From NCBI GenBank assembly GCA_001749745.1, contig JWTM01000424.1:124001-188000 (forward strand): a stretch of DNA of 64,000 nucleotides, in the 5' to 3' direction. Every line of letters begins with the position of its first letter. The stretch's first letter is position 1. The translations under genes and the position numbers were made by a program. Positions 17,691 to 25,478 of this stretch are shown here, piece by piece. The notes under the pieces are model-generated. The model did not search any database. It was not told where the DNA came from and saw only the letters and a list, made by a program, of their open reading frames with translations. The DNA comes from Candidatus Marispirochaeta associata (lineage in GTDB: Bacteria > Spirochaetota > Spirochaetia > JC444 > Marispirochaetaceae).

Positions 17691-18176
17691 ATGGCATGTT
17701 TTGTAGATCGATTGATTGACAGCGAAACGATTGCAGTACGGCAGTCCGTCTCTGATTGGGAAGAGGCCGTGCAACTCGGCGGAGATATGATGAAAAAAGC
17801 CGGTCTGATCACCGATGCCTATACACAGGCGATGATCAATAATCACAAGGAGATAGGTCCCTACTACATCATTGCCCCCGGGATCGCGATGCCCCACGCC
17901 AAACCGGAAAACGGGGTGCTTAAAACCGGATACGCCCTGGTCACACTAAGGACACCAGTAGAGTTCGGCGACGAAGATAACGATCCGGTGGATCTCCTTA
18001 TCTTTGCGGGCGCTAACAATAGAGAGGAACATAACCAGGAAGCGGTTCCGCAGATAGCGGAGATCGTGGACAGCGAGGAATATATAGATGCCCTGCGGGC
18101 TGCAGAGAGCAATGCAGATGCCGTAGAGGTCTTACGGAAATTCGGCCGGGCCTTCGAGGCCGGCGAGTTCGATTGA
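17691..18176 (+). CDS. mtlF: PTS mannitol-specific IIA component
   Basis: 161 residues of the fructose/mannitol IIA family. The phosphohistidine is His69 in GIAMPHAKPENGV, followed by the usual TLRTPVEFGDEDNDPVDLL block. It carries phosphate from HPr to Cys375 of MtlA and may also phosphorylate the regulator encoded downstream. A GAGGAG stretch lies ahead of the ATG. It is separated from ptsH by only 16 bases. Confidence 0.93.
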   Translation: MACFVDRLIDSETIAVRQSVSDWEEAVQLGGDMMKKAGLITDAYTQAMINNHKEIGPYYIIAPGIAMPHAKPENGVLKTGYALVTLRTPVEFGDEDNDPVDLLIFAGANNREEHNQEAVPQIAEIVDSEEYIDALRAAESNADAVEVLRKFGRAFEAGEFD

Positions 18177-18192
18177 TTGTTTGGAGGATATA

Positions 18193-18459
18193 ATGCTCGA
18201 GAAAACCATGGTAGTGACCAACGAGGAAGGACTGCACACCCGGCCGGCAAACAAGTTTGTCAAAGAGGTGAAGAAATATGAGTGCGAAGTCGTCCTGAAG
18301 CGCGACAGTAAGGAGGCTCCGGGGAAGAGTCTCGTAAAGCTGATGAAGCTTGGAATCGTACAGGGTGATGAAGTGACCCTCGTCTGCGACGGTAAAGATG
18401 AAGAGGCGGCCTTCGAAGCATTGACGGCGCTGCTGCAGCCCGGAGGAGCTGAGGCATGA
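18193..18459 (+). CDS. ptsH: Phosphocarrier protein HPr
   Basis: 88 residues. Counting from the ATG at 18193, the phospho-acceptor is exactly His15 (GLHTRPAN) and the regulatory serine exactly Ser46 (GKSLVKLMKLG), the canonical numbers, which supports this start over one at 18181. GGAGG lies 5 bases upstream. The presence of Ser46 leaves open control by an HPr kinase encoded elsewhere. It overlaps ptsI by 4 bases. Confidence 0.93.
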   Translation: MLEKTMVVTNEEGLHTRPANKFVKEVKKYECEVVLKRDSKEAPGKSLVKLMKLGIVQGDEVTLVCDGKDEEAAFEALTALLQPGGAEA

Positions 18460-20204
18460 TGACCGGGATTCCCTCTTCCCCGGGGATCGGTACCGGCGCC
18501 GCATTCGTGCTGCATGAGCGCGAGGTTCCCCTCGGCCGCAGCGGTCCGATTTCGGCGACCGAAGGCGGCGGAACCAAACCGCATGCCATGCGCGGGGCCG
18601 AGAGCGAGCGAGAGCGTTTCTCTCGAGGCCGGGATGTCGCGGCCGCCTACTATCAGGGGCTGGTCGAGCGGGTCAGCAAACTGATCGGCGAGGATGAGGC
18701 CGAGATTTTTGAAGGGCATCTCGAGATTATCATGGGCGACGATATCTCCGAGTTCGTAGAAGAGGCGATCATCAAGGATAAGTCTACTGCGGAAAGGGCT
18801 GTGGTCGACTTCGCCGAGGAGACAGCCCAGGAGTTCGAAGAGCTCGAGTCGGACTATTTCAAACAAAGGGCCGGCGATATGCGCGATATCGGGCGCCGGT
18901 TGGCCGAAGCGATCTACTACGGATCGATTACCGATCCGGGAGAGCTTCCTCCTCGGAGTGTTATTCTTGCAGAAGAACTAACCCCTTCGGCCACCGCCCG
19001 ATTGGATATCGAAAAGGTCGTTGCCATCGCCACCGAGAAGGGAGGGCGCACCTCCCATGCGGCGATTCTGGCCCGATCCCTCTCCATTCCCTGCGTTACC
19101 GGGGTGACCGGACTCCTGGCGGAGGTCCGCAGCGGACAGCAGATCCTTGTAGACGGTTCTGCCGGAACAGTCGACACCGATCTCTCCCCGCAAAAACTGG
19201 AAGAGGCGCGTCGTCGGGCCGAGGAGACAAAGGAGCAGGTCCAGAGACGGATGGCCTGGTCCGCCGCCGCGGAGTCCCGCTATGCAGACGGCGCGGAGTA
19301 CGCCCTCTATGCAAATGTGAGCGGTGCTGCCGAGGCGCAGAATGCCCGCGCCTTCGGCGCCTCAGGGATAGGACTCTTTCGCACCGAGTTCCTCTTTATG
19401 CGCTTCTCCGACTTTCCGACGGTGGATCAGCAGGCGGAGGAGTATCGGGCCGTCTGTGCGGCGATGGCGCCCGATCCGGTGATCGTACGTCTGCTCGACT
19501 GCGGCGCCGACAAGCCGCTCCCCTATGCTTCCCATGCGCAAGAGGATAATCCCTTTCTGGGAGAGCGGGGAATTCGCTTTCTGCTGGCCCGGGAAGAACG
19601 GCTGAAGACTCAGATAGCGGCTATCGCCCGGGTCGCCGAAGAGGGGCATGCAATCAAGGCTATGATTCCCATGGTAATCTCCGCTTCCGAGATCGATGCG
19701 GTGCGCTCACTGATCCCCTCATCCGCACCCGATCTTCCGGTGGGGATCATGGTAGAGACCCCCTCCTCGGTGCTGTTGGTGGATAGTCTGGCCGAGAAGT
19801 CGGACTTCATCAGTATCGGTACGAATGATCTTGTCCAGTATCTCTTAACTGTAGACCGGGGTAATCCGAGAGTCTCCTCATACTACCGGGAGTTCCACCC
19901 GGCGGTCTTGCGGGCGATTTCTCAGGTCGTCGAAGGCGCCCATGCGGCGGGTATTCATGTGGGCGTCTGCGGCGATATGGCCAGCCACCCTGAATCCGCC
20001 CTGGCTCTGATGGCTCTGGGAGTAGATGAGGTTAGTGCAAGCGTGCAGGCTATTCCGGAGCTGAAGGCCTGCTTTGCTACTGTAGAGTCCGCCCGGCTTA
20101 CTAACCTCTCCCGGGAGCTCCTGGAGGCGAAGGATGCCGATACGGCGCGCGGCGCCGCTACTCGACTGGTCCCGGAAGATCTTTCTCCCTGGAAGGTAGG
20201 ATAG
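18456..20204 (+). CDS. ptsI: Phosphoenolpyruvate-protein phosphotransferase (enzyme I)
   Basis: 582 residues, normal length. Swivel domain with active His201 in GGRTSHAAILAR. C-terminal PEP-binding barrel with GIGLFRTEFLFM, then MVETPSSVLLVD and GVCGDMASHPES holding the catalytic Cys. It takes phosphate from PEP to HPr. An N-terminal SSPGIGTGAAF is the usual start. Having enzyme I and HPr inside a sugar operon suggests either that mannitol is the main PTS sugar here or that this is a second dedicated pair. Confidence 0.95.
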   Translation: MMTGIPSSPGIGTGAAFVLHEREVPLGRSGPISATEGGGTKPHAMRGAESERERFSRGRDVAAAYYQGLVERVSKLIGEDEAEIFEGHLEIIMGDDISEFVEEAIIKDKSTAERAVVDFAEETAQEFEELESDYFKQRAGDMRDIGRRLAEAIYYGSITDPGELPPRSVILAEELTPSATARLDIEKVVAIATEKGGRTSHAAILARSLSIPCVTGVTGLLAEVRSGQQILVDGSAGTVDTDLSPQKLEEARRRAEETKEQVQRRMAWSAAAESRYADGAEYALYANVSGAAEAQNARAFGASGIGLFRTEFLFMRFSDFPTVDQQAEEYRAVCAAMAPDPVIVRLLDCGADKPLPYASHAQEDNPFLGERGIRFLLAREERLKTQIAAIARVAEEGHAIKAMIPMVISASEIDAVRSLIPSSAPDLPVGIMVETPSSVLLVDSLAEKSDFISIGTNDLVQYLLTVDRGNPRVSSYYREFHPAVLRAISQVVEGAHAAGIHVGVCGDMASHPESALALMALGVDEVSASVQAIPELKACFATVESARLTNLSRELLEAKDADTARGAATRLVPEDLSPWKVG

Positions 20205-20207
20205 TTT

Positions 20208-22256
20208 ATGAACCGGCGCCTTATGGCAGTCCTGCAGCTTCTCTCCGACAGCGACGGCTTTACCACCGTAGAGCAGATCGCCGAAGCGACCGGCGCCGGG
20301 GTGCGGACTATCCATCGGGACCTGGAGACCTTGGAGCGGAGCCTCACCCTGCGGGGGGTGCGGATGGAACGGCGCCGTGGGCAAGGGGTGCGCCTAATCG
20401 ACCCGCTGCCCAAGCGCCTGATGAAAGGCGCCGCGGCATTGCGCAGCTCTTCAGGATCCGAAAGCGGTCAGCGTCCGCTGATCATTCTTCTCTACCTTAT
20501 TCTCACCGGACGCCGGATTAAGCTCTCCGAAATAGCCCATGTACTCTATGTCAGTGATTCAACCGTCAGCAGCGATATTGCCGGATTAGAAGAGGTGCTC
20601 CCCGAGGGCGTTCGCATCGATCGTCAGAAAGGCACCGGCGTACGTATTCGCGCGGATGAGCTTGTATGTCGTCTGATTTTCCTCTCTGCTTTTCCCTCAC
20701 TGGTGCCGGCCTATATCTTGTCTGGTTCGGAGCTTGCGGAGGGTATGATTGAAAGCGGAGAGGAGCGGATGATCCGCTTATTGAAGATTCGGGATGAGAT
20801 CCCCCGTTACGAGCGGGCTATTTCCCGAGCTGAGGAGCTGCTGGAATACCGGTTCTCCCCGTTATCGGCGGGGATGCTGATCTCCTATTTCTTTCTTATC
20901 GACCGGCGGGTGCAGCAGGGGAAGGCTCTGGATTCATTTCCTCAGGCGAATTTGGCCTTACCAGAAATCTATCTGCAGGCGGCGGATTCGGTACTGAATC
21001 ATGAACCGGAGTGGCTCTCCCTGGCCGGGATACCGGAGGAGTTGCAGTTCCTCGCCAGACTGATCGCAGGCTGTGAGTTTGCGAGTAGCTCACCCCGACC
21101 GGTGGATCCCTATCTGCAGGGTATCGGTTCATCGGTCAACATGCTTATCGAGAAGGCGATAACCCGAATCGAGGAACGCCGTCGTATCTGGCTGCATGAC
21201 GATCGACAACTATTGAATTATCTGCGTTTGACGGTCGCCGCGGCGGCGCACCGGATCGATCTTGGTATCTCCCAATGGCGAGAGCTGGGGCTAAAGCCCT
21301 ATCCTGGGATGCATGATTCCCCAGCCGCAGCGGCAATGGTTTCTGAATTCCTCGCGCAGTTGGGCGATAGACTTTCTTACCCGTCACCATCAATTGTACG
21401 CCGGGAAATTCTCGAGGCTTCACTGGCTCTAGAGGCGCATATCGAGGAATCCCGCTCAAAGCACTCAGAGTACCTCAGCGTTAAGGTACTCTGTATCGAG
21501 GGACTGGGAATGTCCGCTTACCTCAGCTCCATTGTCCGGGATGTTTTGCCCGAGAATGTCGTTATCGATTCCCAGTGGGATCCCGACTTCGAGGAGAATC
21601 AGATTTCCGGTCAGTTCGATTTGGTCGTAACCACTTTTCCGGTGCAGGTTCTAGGCGCTCGGCATGTGCTTGTTCAAGGGGAAGCTACGCCGGATCAAAT
21701 CCGGGCGCAGATCGCTGCGGCCGCGGAGGATCTTCTCCACCATAGGCAAGAGAAGAGCGAATCCGATCGAAAGGAGGGGACGTACCCGCCGCCTGTCCGG
21801 ACAGCCGATTCTCCCAAACTCACCCTGCCGGTAATCATGTCGGTAATCGGCGGTTTCTTTGTTGAGCAGCGGGACCCCGGGCGGAGCTTGTTGGATCAAG
21901 TAGTGAGTGCTCTCAACCAACGGCAGGATTGCGATACTACCCTGCTCCTCTCTGATTTCCAACGCCGGGAATCCTACGGAAGTCTAATCTTCGAGGAGTT
22001 GAACGTGCGTGTGCTGCACTGTCGCACCGACGGTGTTCCTGACCCGCGGGCCGGAGTGATCCAGACCCCGCCCATGGAACCGATGGTGCTGGTTTTAGCC
22101 GCCCCCCTGAATGCCACCCAGGTAGAGACCGCACCATTATCGGAAATTGTGATCGCCCTAACCGATTACGATGATTTTATCGAGACCCTCTCCCTTGGGA
22201 GTAGGCGGGAGATACAGGCGCGACTTCTGAGTCTGTTCAGTCAGAAGTTCGGCTAA
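20208..22256 (+). CDS. mtlR: MtlR-like PRD-containing transcriptional activator
   Basis: 682 residues in BglG/MtlR order: HTH_11 (about 1-60), a second Mga-type HTH (about 85-150, ISEIAHVLYVSDSTVSSDIA-like), two PRD domains (about 185-290 and 295-400, the second with paired His in WLHDDRQ and AAAHRID), a GatB-like IIB domain with a Cys in KVLCIEGLGMS (about 425-505), and a degenerate IIA-like tail with LHCRTDGV (about residue 603). The PTS proteins encoded alongside would phosphorylate these sites so that the operon is expressed only when mannitol is being imported. It begins 3 bases after ptsI. Confidence 0.8.
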   Translation: MNRRLMAVLQLLSDSDGFTTVEQIAEATGAGVRTIHRDLETLERSLTLRGVRMERRRGQGVRLIDPLPKRLMKGAAALRSSSGSESGQRPLIILLYLILTGRRIKLSEIAHVLYVSDSTVSSDIAGLEEVLPEGVRIDRQKGTGVRIRADELVCRLIFLSAFPSLVPAYILSGSELAEGMIESGEERMIRLLKIRDEIPRYERAISRAEELLEYRFSPLSAGMLISYFFLIDRRVQQGKALDSFPQANLALPEIYLQAADSVLNHEPEWLSLAGIPEELQFLARLIAGCEFASSSPRPVDPYLQGIGSSVNMLIEKAITRIEERRRIWLHDDRQLLNYLRLTVAAAAHRIDLGISQWRELGLKPYPGMHDSPAAAAMVSEFLAQLGDRLSYPSPSIVRREILEASLALEAHIEESRSKHSEYLSVKVLCIEGLGMSAYLSSIVRDVLPENVVIDSQWDPDFEENQISGQFDLVVTTFPVQVLGARHVLVQGEATPDQIRAQIAAAAEDLLHHRQEKSESDRKEGTYPPPVRTADSPKLTLPVIMSVIGGFFVEQRDPGRSLLDQVVSALNQRQDCDTTLLLSDFQRRESYGSLIFEELNVRVLHCRTDGVPDPRAGVIQTPPMEPMVLVLAAPLNATQVETAPLSEIVIALTDYDDFIETLSLGSRREIQARLLSLFSQKFG

Positions 22257-22279
22257 TACTAGATTGAAAGGATACCAGT

Positions 22280-23605
22280 ATGAAGAAAGCGATTCAGTTT
22301 GGCGCCGGCAACATCGGGCGCGGGTTTATCGGCAGTCTCTTATCCGGTTCGGGTTACGAGGTTATCTTCGCCGATATCAGTCAGATCATCATTCCTCAAT
22401 TGCAGAACCGGAAAAGCTATACCATCGAGATCGTGGGCGAGGAGAGTCGCGAGATGGAGGTCGCGCCGGTAGACGGCTGCTACTCCGATAGCGACGACCT
22501 GCTCAAGGCCGTAGCGGAGGCCGAGGTAATCACCACCGCCGTTGGTCCGAAGGTCTTGGAGAAGATCGCCCCCCGGATTGCCTTAGGGCTGGAGGAGCGC
22601 CGTCGGCAGGGGAACGAGTCTCCGCTGAATATCATTGCCTGCGAAAATATGCTCCACGCCTCTTCGGTTCTGAAGCGCCAGGTGGAGGATGCCGTCGACG
22701 ATGAGACGAAAGCCTTCATGGCGGGGAGAGTCGGCTTTCCCGACTGTGCGGTGGACCGGATTATTCCGCCTATGGAGGAGTCCCAGGATCCTCTCCTGGT
22801 TCGGGTGGAGGAGTTTAGCGAGTGGATCGTCGACCGGGGCGGATTCTGCGGAGAGATCCCCGAAATTGAAGGCATGCAGTTGACCGACACCTTAGATGCG
22901 TTTATTGAGCGTAAACTCTTTACCCTCAACACGGGCCATGCTATTGCCGCATACCTCGGTATGCTCCACGGCTACGACACCATTGCCGCGAGCGTGGCCG
23001 ATCCGCATGTCCTGAGCGTAGTCCGCGGTGCGATGGAGGAGAGCGGTGAGGTGCTGATTCGTCGCTACGGACTGAATCGCGAAGAACATCATGCCTATAT
23101 CGGCAAGATCCTCAAGCGCTTTCGCAACCCCTGGCTCAAGGATGATGTCCGCCGGGTTGGTCGCGAACCCCTGCGGAAACTCGGCCCCGACGACCGGCTG
23201 ATAAAACCCTTGCGCGGAACCGTCGAGTACGGTCTGCCCAATAAAAACCTGGTGGTAGGCATCGCCGCCGCCCTCTACTACCGCAGCGAGAACGACTCCC
23301 AGGCTCAGCATCTGCGGGAGCTCTTGGAAGTGGCGGACGTAAACGCAGTGATCCCGGAGATAACCTCCATCAAGGATGAAGAGATCCTGGGCGCCATCGA
23401 GAGCGCCTATGAAGACCGGGGAGTGCAGGATCTGATCCGCAATTATGTGCGGGAATGGACGCGCATCGTCTCTATGCAGGAGGCCAAAGCGAACTTCTCC
23501 GAGCTGGTAGACGAGGCCATGTCCGGCAAAGAGGTGATCGTCGTCCGCAGCGGAAAGCCGATGGTGCGGCTAACGCCGGTGATCCCTCCCCGCAAGGCGG
23601 TCTAG
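22280..23605 (+). CDS. mtlD: Mannitol-1-phosphate 5-dehydrogenase with C-terminal Phd/YefM antitoxin-like domain
   Basis: 441 residues. The first ~390 match MtlD: NAD-binding FGAGNIGRGFIG at 6-17, ACENML near residue 117, and KLFTLNTGHAIAAYLG with the catalytic Lys. It converts mannitol-1-phosphate to fructose-6-phosphate. Known MtlDs stop near residue 385. Here about 50 residues follow: MQEAKANFSELVDEAMSGK (399-417) then EVIVVRSGKPMVRLTPV, the signature of a Phd/YefM DNA-binding antitoxin domain. No stop, frameshift or ribosome-binding site separates the parts, so this is a true in-frame fusion. No toxin gene is adjacent. Confidence 0.9.
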   Translation: MKKAIQFGAGNIGRGFIGSLLSGSGYEVIFADISQIIIPQLQNRKSYTIEIVGEESREMEVAPVDGCYSDSDDLLKAVAEAEVITTAVGPKVLEKIAPRIALGLEERRRQGNESPLNIIACENMLHASSVLKRQVEDAVDDETKAFMAGRVGFPDCAVDRIIPPMEESQDPLLVRVEEFSEWIVDRGGFCGEIPEIEGMQLTDTLDAFIERKLFTLNTGHAIAAYLGMLHGYDTIAASVADPHVLSVVRGAMEESGEVLIRRYGLNREEHHAYIGKILKRFRNPWLKDDVRRVGREPLRKLGPDDRLIKPLRGTVEYGLPNKNLVVGIAAALYYRSENDSQAQHLRELLEVADVNAVIPEITSIKDEEILGAIESAYEDRGVQDLIRNYVREWTRIVSMQEAKANFSELVDEAMSGKEVIVVRSGKPMVRLTPVIPPRKAV

Positions 23606-24259
23606 TTGCGCTCAATCATCTTCGACATGGACGGGGTCCTTATCGACTCCGAGCCGATCCACGCCCGGCTGGTCTCTGAAGTTGCCGGACGCTACGGGAT
23701 GACTATTTCGGAGCGGGAGGCGCTGCAATTCGTGGGAATCGCCAACCGCGATATGTGGCGGAGCATCTGCGGCAGCGCCGGCCGGGCGGAGCAGGCGGAG
23801 GAGATCCTGGCCGAACACGAGGCCCTCACCCGCGACTATTTCTCGGCTGCCGATTTAGCTCCGATCCCGGGTATTCCGGAGTTGCTCGATGCCTTCAAAC
23901 ATCGCGGATTTGCGCTGGGGGTCGCCTCATCCTCGGAGTCGGCCTTGATCCGCTCTATTCTCCGGGGCTTGGGTCTTGGGGAATACTTTTCCGCCTTAGT
24001 CGGCGGGGATCAGGTGGATTGGGGAAAACCGGATCCGGAGATCTATCTGCGGGCGCTGGAGCTGCTGGGCGGCACCGCCGCCGAGTCGGCGGCTGTGGAT
24101 GATTCAACCGCCGGCATCAGGGCCGCTCTTGCCGCGGGCCTGCGCTGCGTCGGGTTCTCCAATAAGGTCGACGACCACGGCGATTCGCCACCTCAGTTGC
24201 GGGTTGAGGGCTTTGATGAAGAAAGTCGCCGATCGATACTCGATTTTGTGGTATCTTGA
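23606..24259 (+). CDS. HAD phosphatase, hexitol-phosphatase/beta-phosphoglucomutase-like
   Basis: 217 residues, TTG start directly after the mtlD stop. HAD motif I is FDMDGVLIDSEP (4-15), motif II is ASSSES (about 110), motif III is GKPDPEIYL (about 137-145), and motif IV is VDDSTAGI. The cap is alpha-helical. The start resembles E. coli hexitol phosphatase HxpB (DMDGLLIDSEP), which hydrolyses mannitol-1-phosphate and sorbitol-6-phosphate. Position inside the mannitol operon fits either mannitol synthesis or relief of sugar-phosphate stress. Beta-phosphoglucomutase activity cannot be excluded. Confidence 0.8.
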   Translation: MRSIIFDMDGVLIDSEPIHARLVSEVAGRYGMTISEREALQFVGIANRDMWRSICGSAGRAEQAEEILAEHEALTRDYFSAADLAPIPGIPELLDAFKHRGFALGVASSSESALIRSILRGLGLGEYFSALVGGDQVDWGKPDPEIYLRALELLGGTAAESAAVDDSTAGIRAALAAGLRCVGFSNKVDDHGDSPPQLRVEGFDEESRRSILDFVVS

Positions 24260-24265
24260 ATTACC

Positions 24266-25030
24266 ATGAAGAGTGATTTTGATTTCAGCGGCAAATCGGT
24301 TGTCGTTACCGGAGCAAGTCGCGGTATCGGCCTGGGGATCGTCAGGGCCTTCGCATCCCGGGGCGCCGATGTCGTCCTGGTTGCCCGCGACGAGTCGGCG
24401 GTGAAAGCCGTTGCCGCAAGCATTGCGGATGAATGTAGTGTCGAGACCCTCGCTCTTGCCGCCGATGTTCGCGATGTATCTTCGGTGGAGGCCGCCTTCG
24501 AGACTATCGCCGAGGAGTTCGGAGACATCGATGTGCTGGTCAATAACGCCGGCGTCGCCAACAGTATCGCCTTTGCCGATCTCGACGAAGAGAGCTGGGA
24601 CCGGATTATCGACACAAACCTGAAAGGGGTCTATGCCTGTTGTCGAGCGGGGCTGAAACGGATGGAATCCGGGGCTGCAATCGTTAATATTGCCTCTATC
24701 TCCGGGTCGATGGTCAATGTGCCGCAGTTTCAAGCCAACTATAATACATCCAAGGCCGGGGTGATTATGTTGACCAAATCCCTGGCGGTGGAGTATGCGC
24801 AACGAGGGATTCGGGTCAATTCGCTTAGTCCCGGCTATACTCTGACCGATATGAACCGCCGGCCGGAAGTTACTGAACTGGTCGAAATCTGGAAAGGGCG
24901 TACGCCGATGAGACGTCTTGCCGAGGTGGATGAAATAGCAGGGCCGGTGCTCTTCCTTGCCTCGCCCTTAAGCAGCTACATGACCGGACATGATCTGGTT
25001 GTCGACGGCGGGATAACCCTGCTCTGTTGA
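24266..25030 (+). CDS. SDR-family oxidoreductase, possible polyol dehydrogenase
   Basis: 254 residues of the classical short-chain dehydrogenase fold: TGASRGIGLGI (12-22) for NAD(P), NNAGVAN, catalytic Ser in IASISGS and the YNTSK motif near residue 158. C-terminal DLVVDGGITLLC is standard. The general look is that of fungal-type mannitol or arabinitol dehydrogenases, and its place as last gene of the mannitol operon suggests mannitol to fructose. Substrate is an inference from context. It begins 6 bases after the phosphatase stop. Confidence 0.8.
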   Translation: MKSDFDFSGKSVVVTGASRGIGLGIVRAFASRGADVVLVARDESAVKAVAASIADECSVETLALAADVRDVSSVEAAFETIAEEFGDIDVLVNNAGVANSIAFADLDEESWDRIIDTNLKGVYACCRAGLKRMESGAAIVNIASISGSMVNVPQFQANYNTSKAGVIMLTKSLAVEYAQRGIRVNSLSPGYTLTDMNRRPEVTELVEIWKGRTPMRRLAEVDEIAGPVLFLASPLSSYMTGHDLVVDGGITLLC

Positions 25031-25044
25031 GGTCTGACAGCTAA

Positions 25045-25416
25045 CTAATCCTCGCAGACGCACTCATCCTCGGGATCTTCCGGATAAAGATCCTCCAGCG
25101 AGGCGATCAGTTCCTTGATGCGATCATCCTTAAGACGATAGAGCACCTGTTTCCCGCTCTTCTCCTTCTCCAGATACCCGCTGAGCCACATCATCTTCAA
25201 CTGCTGGCTTACGTTAGAGACGTTGCCCTCGGCGATATCCACCAGTTCGGTCACGGTAAAGGGTTGAATTCTCAGAGCGCAGAGGATGTGGAATCGAACC
25301 GGATTGGCCATGGTGGAGAGGAGCTGCAGTACCTCTCCGCAACGGACCTCACTAAAGCGTTTCTTTATCTCGTGAATCAGATCCCCGTTTTCCGGGGCGG
25401 TCTTGGTGCTTTCCAT
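25045..25416 (-). CDS. ArsR-family transcriptional regulator
   Basis: 123 residues with a winged HTH: MANPVRFHILCALRIQPFTV, then the recognition helix EGNVSNVSQQLKMMWLSGYL and the wing GKQVLYRLKDD. Cysteines occur in RCGEV, HILCA and the last residues ECVCED, so metal or redox sensing is possible, but no standard ArsR/CadC site is clear. It lies 63 bases downstream of the Mbx operon on the same strand, after a hairpin, and may be its last gene or have its own promoter. Confidence 0.8.
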   Translation of the reverse strand: MESTKTAPENGDLIHEIKKRFSEVRCGEVLQLLSTMANPVRFHILCALRIQPFTVTELVDIAEGNVSNVSQQLKMMWLSGYLEKEKSGKQVLYRLKDDRIKELIASLEDLYPEDPEDECVCED

Positions 25417-25442
25417 CGTCTATGGTGTTCCTCGGATAGGTA

Positions 25443-25472
25443 AGCCGGAAGCGCCCATGAGCACCTCCGGCT
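25443..25472 (-). other. Hairpin between the Mbx operon and the arsR-type gene
   Basis: AGCCGGA (25443-25449) pairs with TCCGGCT (25466-25472) and the stem continues inward with a few wobble pairs to about 12 pairs. There is no U-run on the minus-strand side, so it is a weak terminator or an attenuator at most. Confidence 0.45.
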
Positions 25473-25478
25473 ATGATC

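Noticed and set aside
23470..23605. Separate antitoxin gene of a toxin-antitoxin pair
   Set aside because: The Phd-like part is in frame with mtlD, has no ribosome-binding site before its Met codon, and no toxin gene lies next to it.
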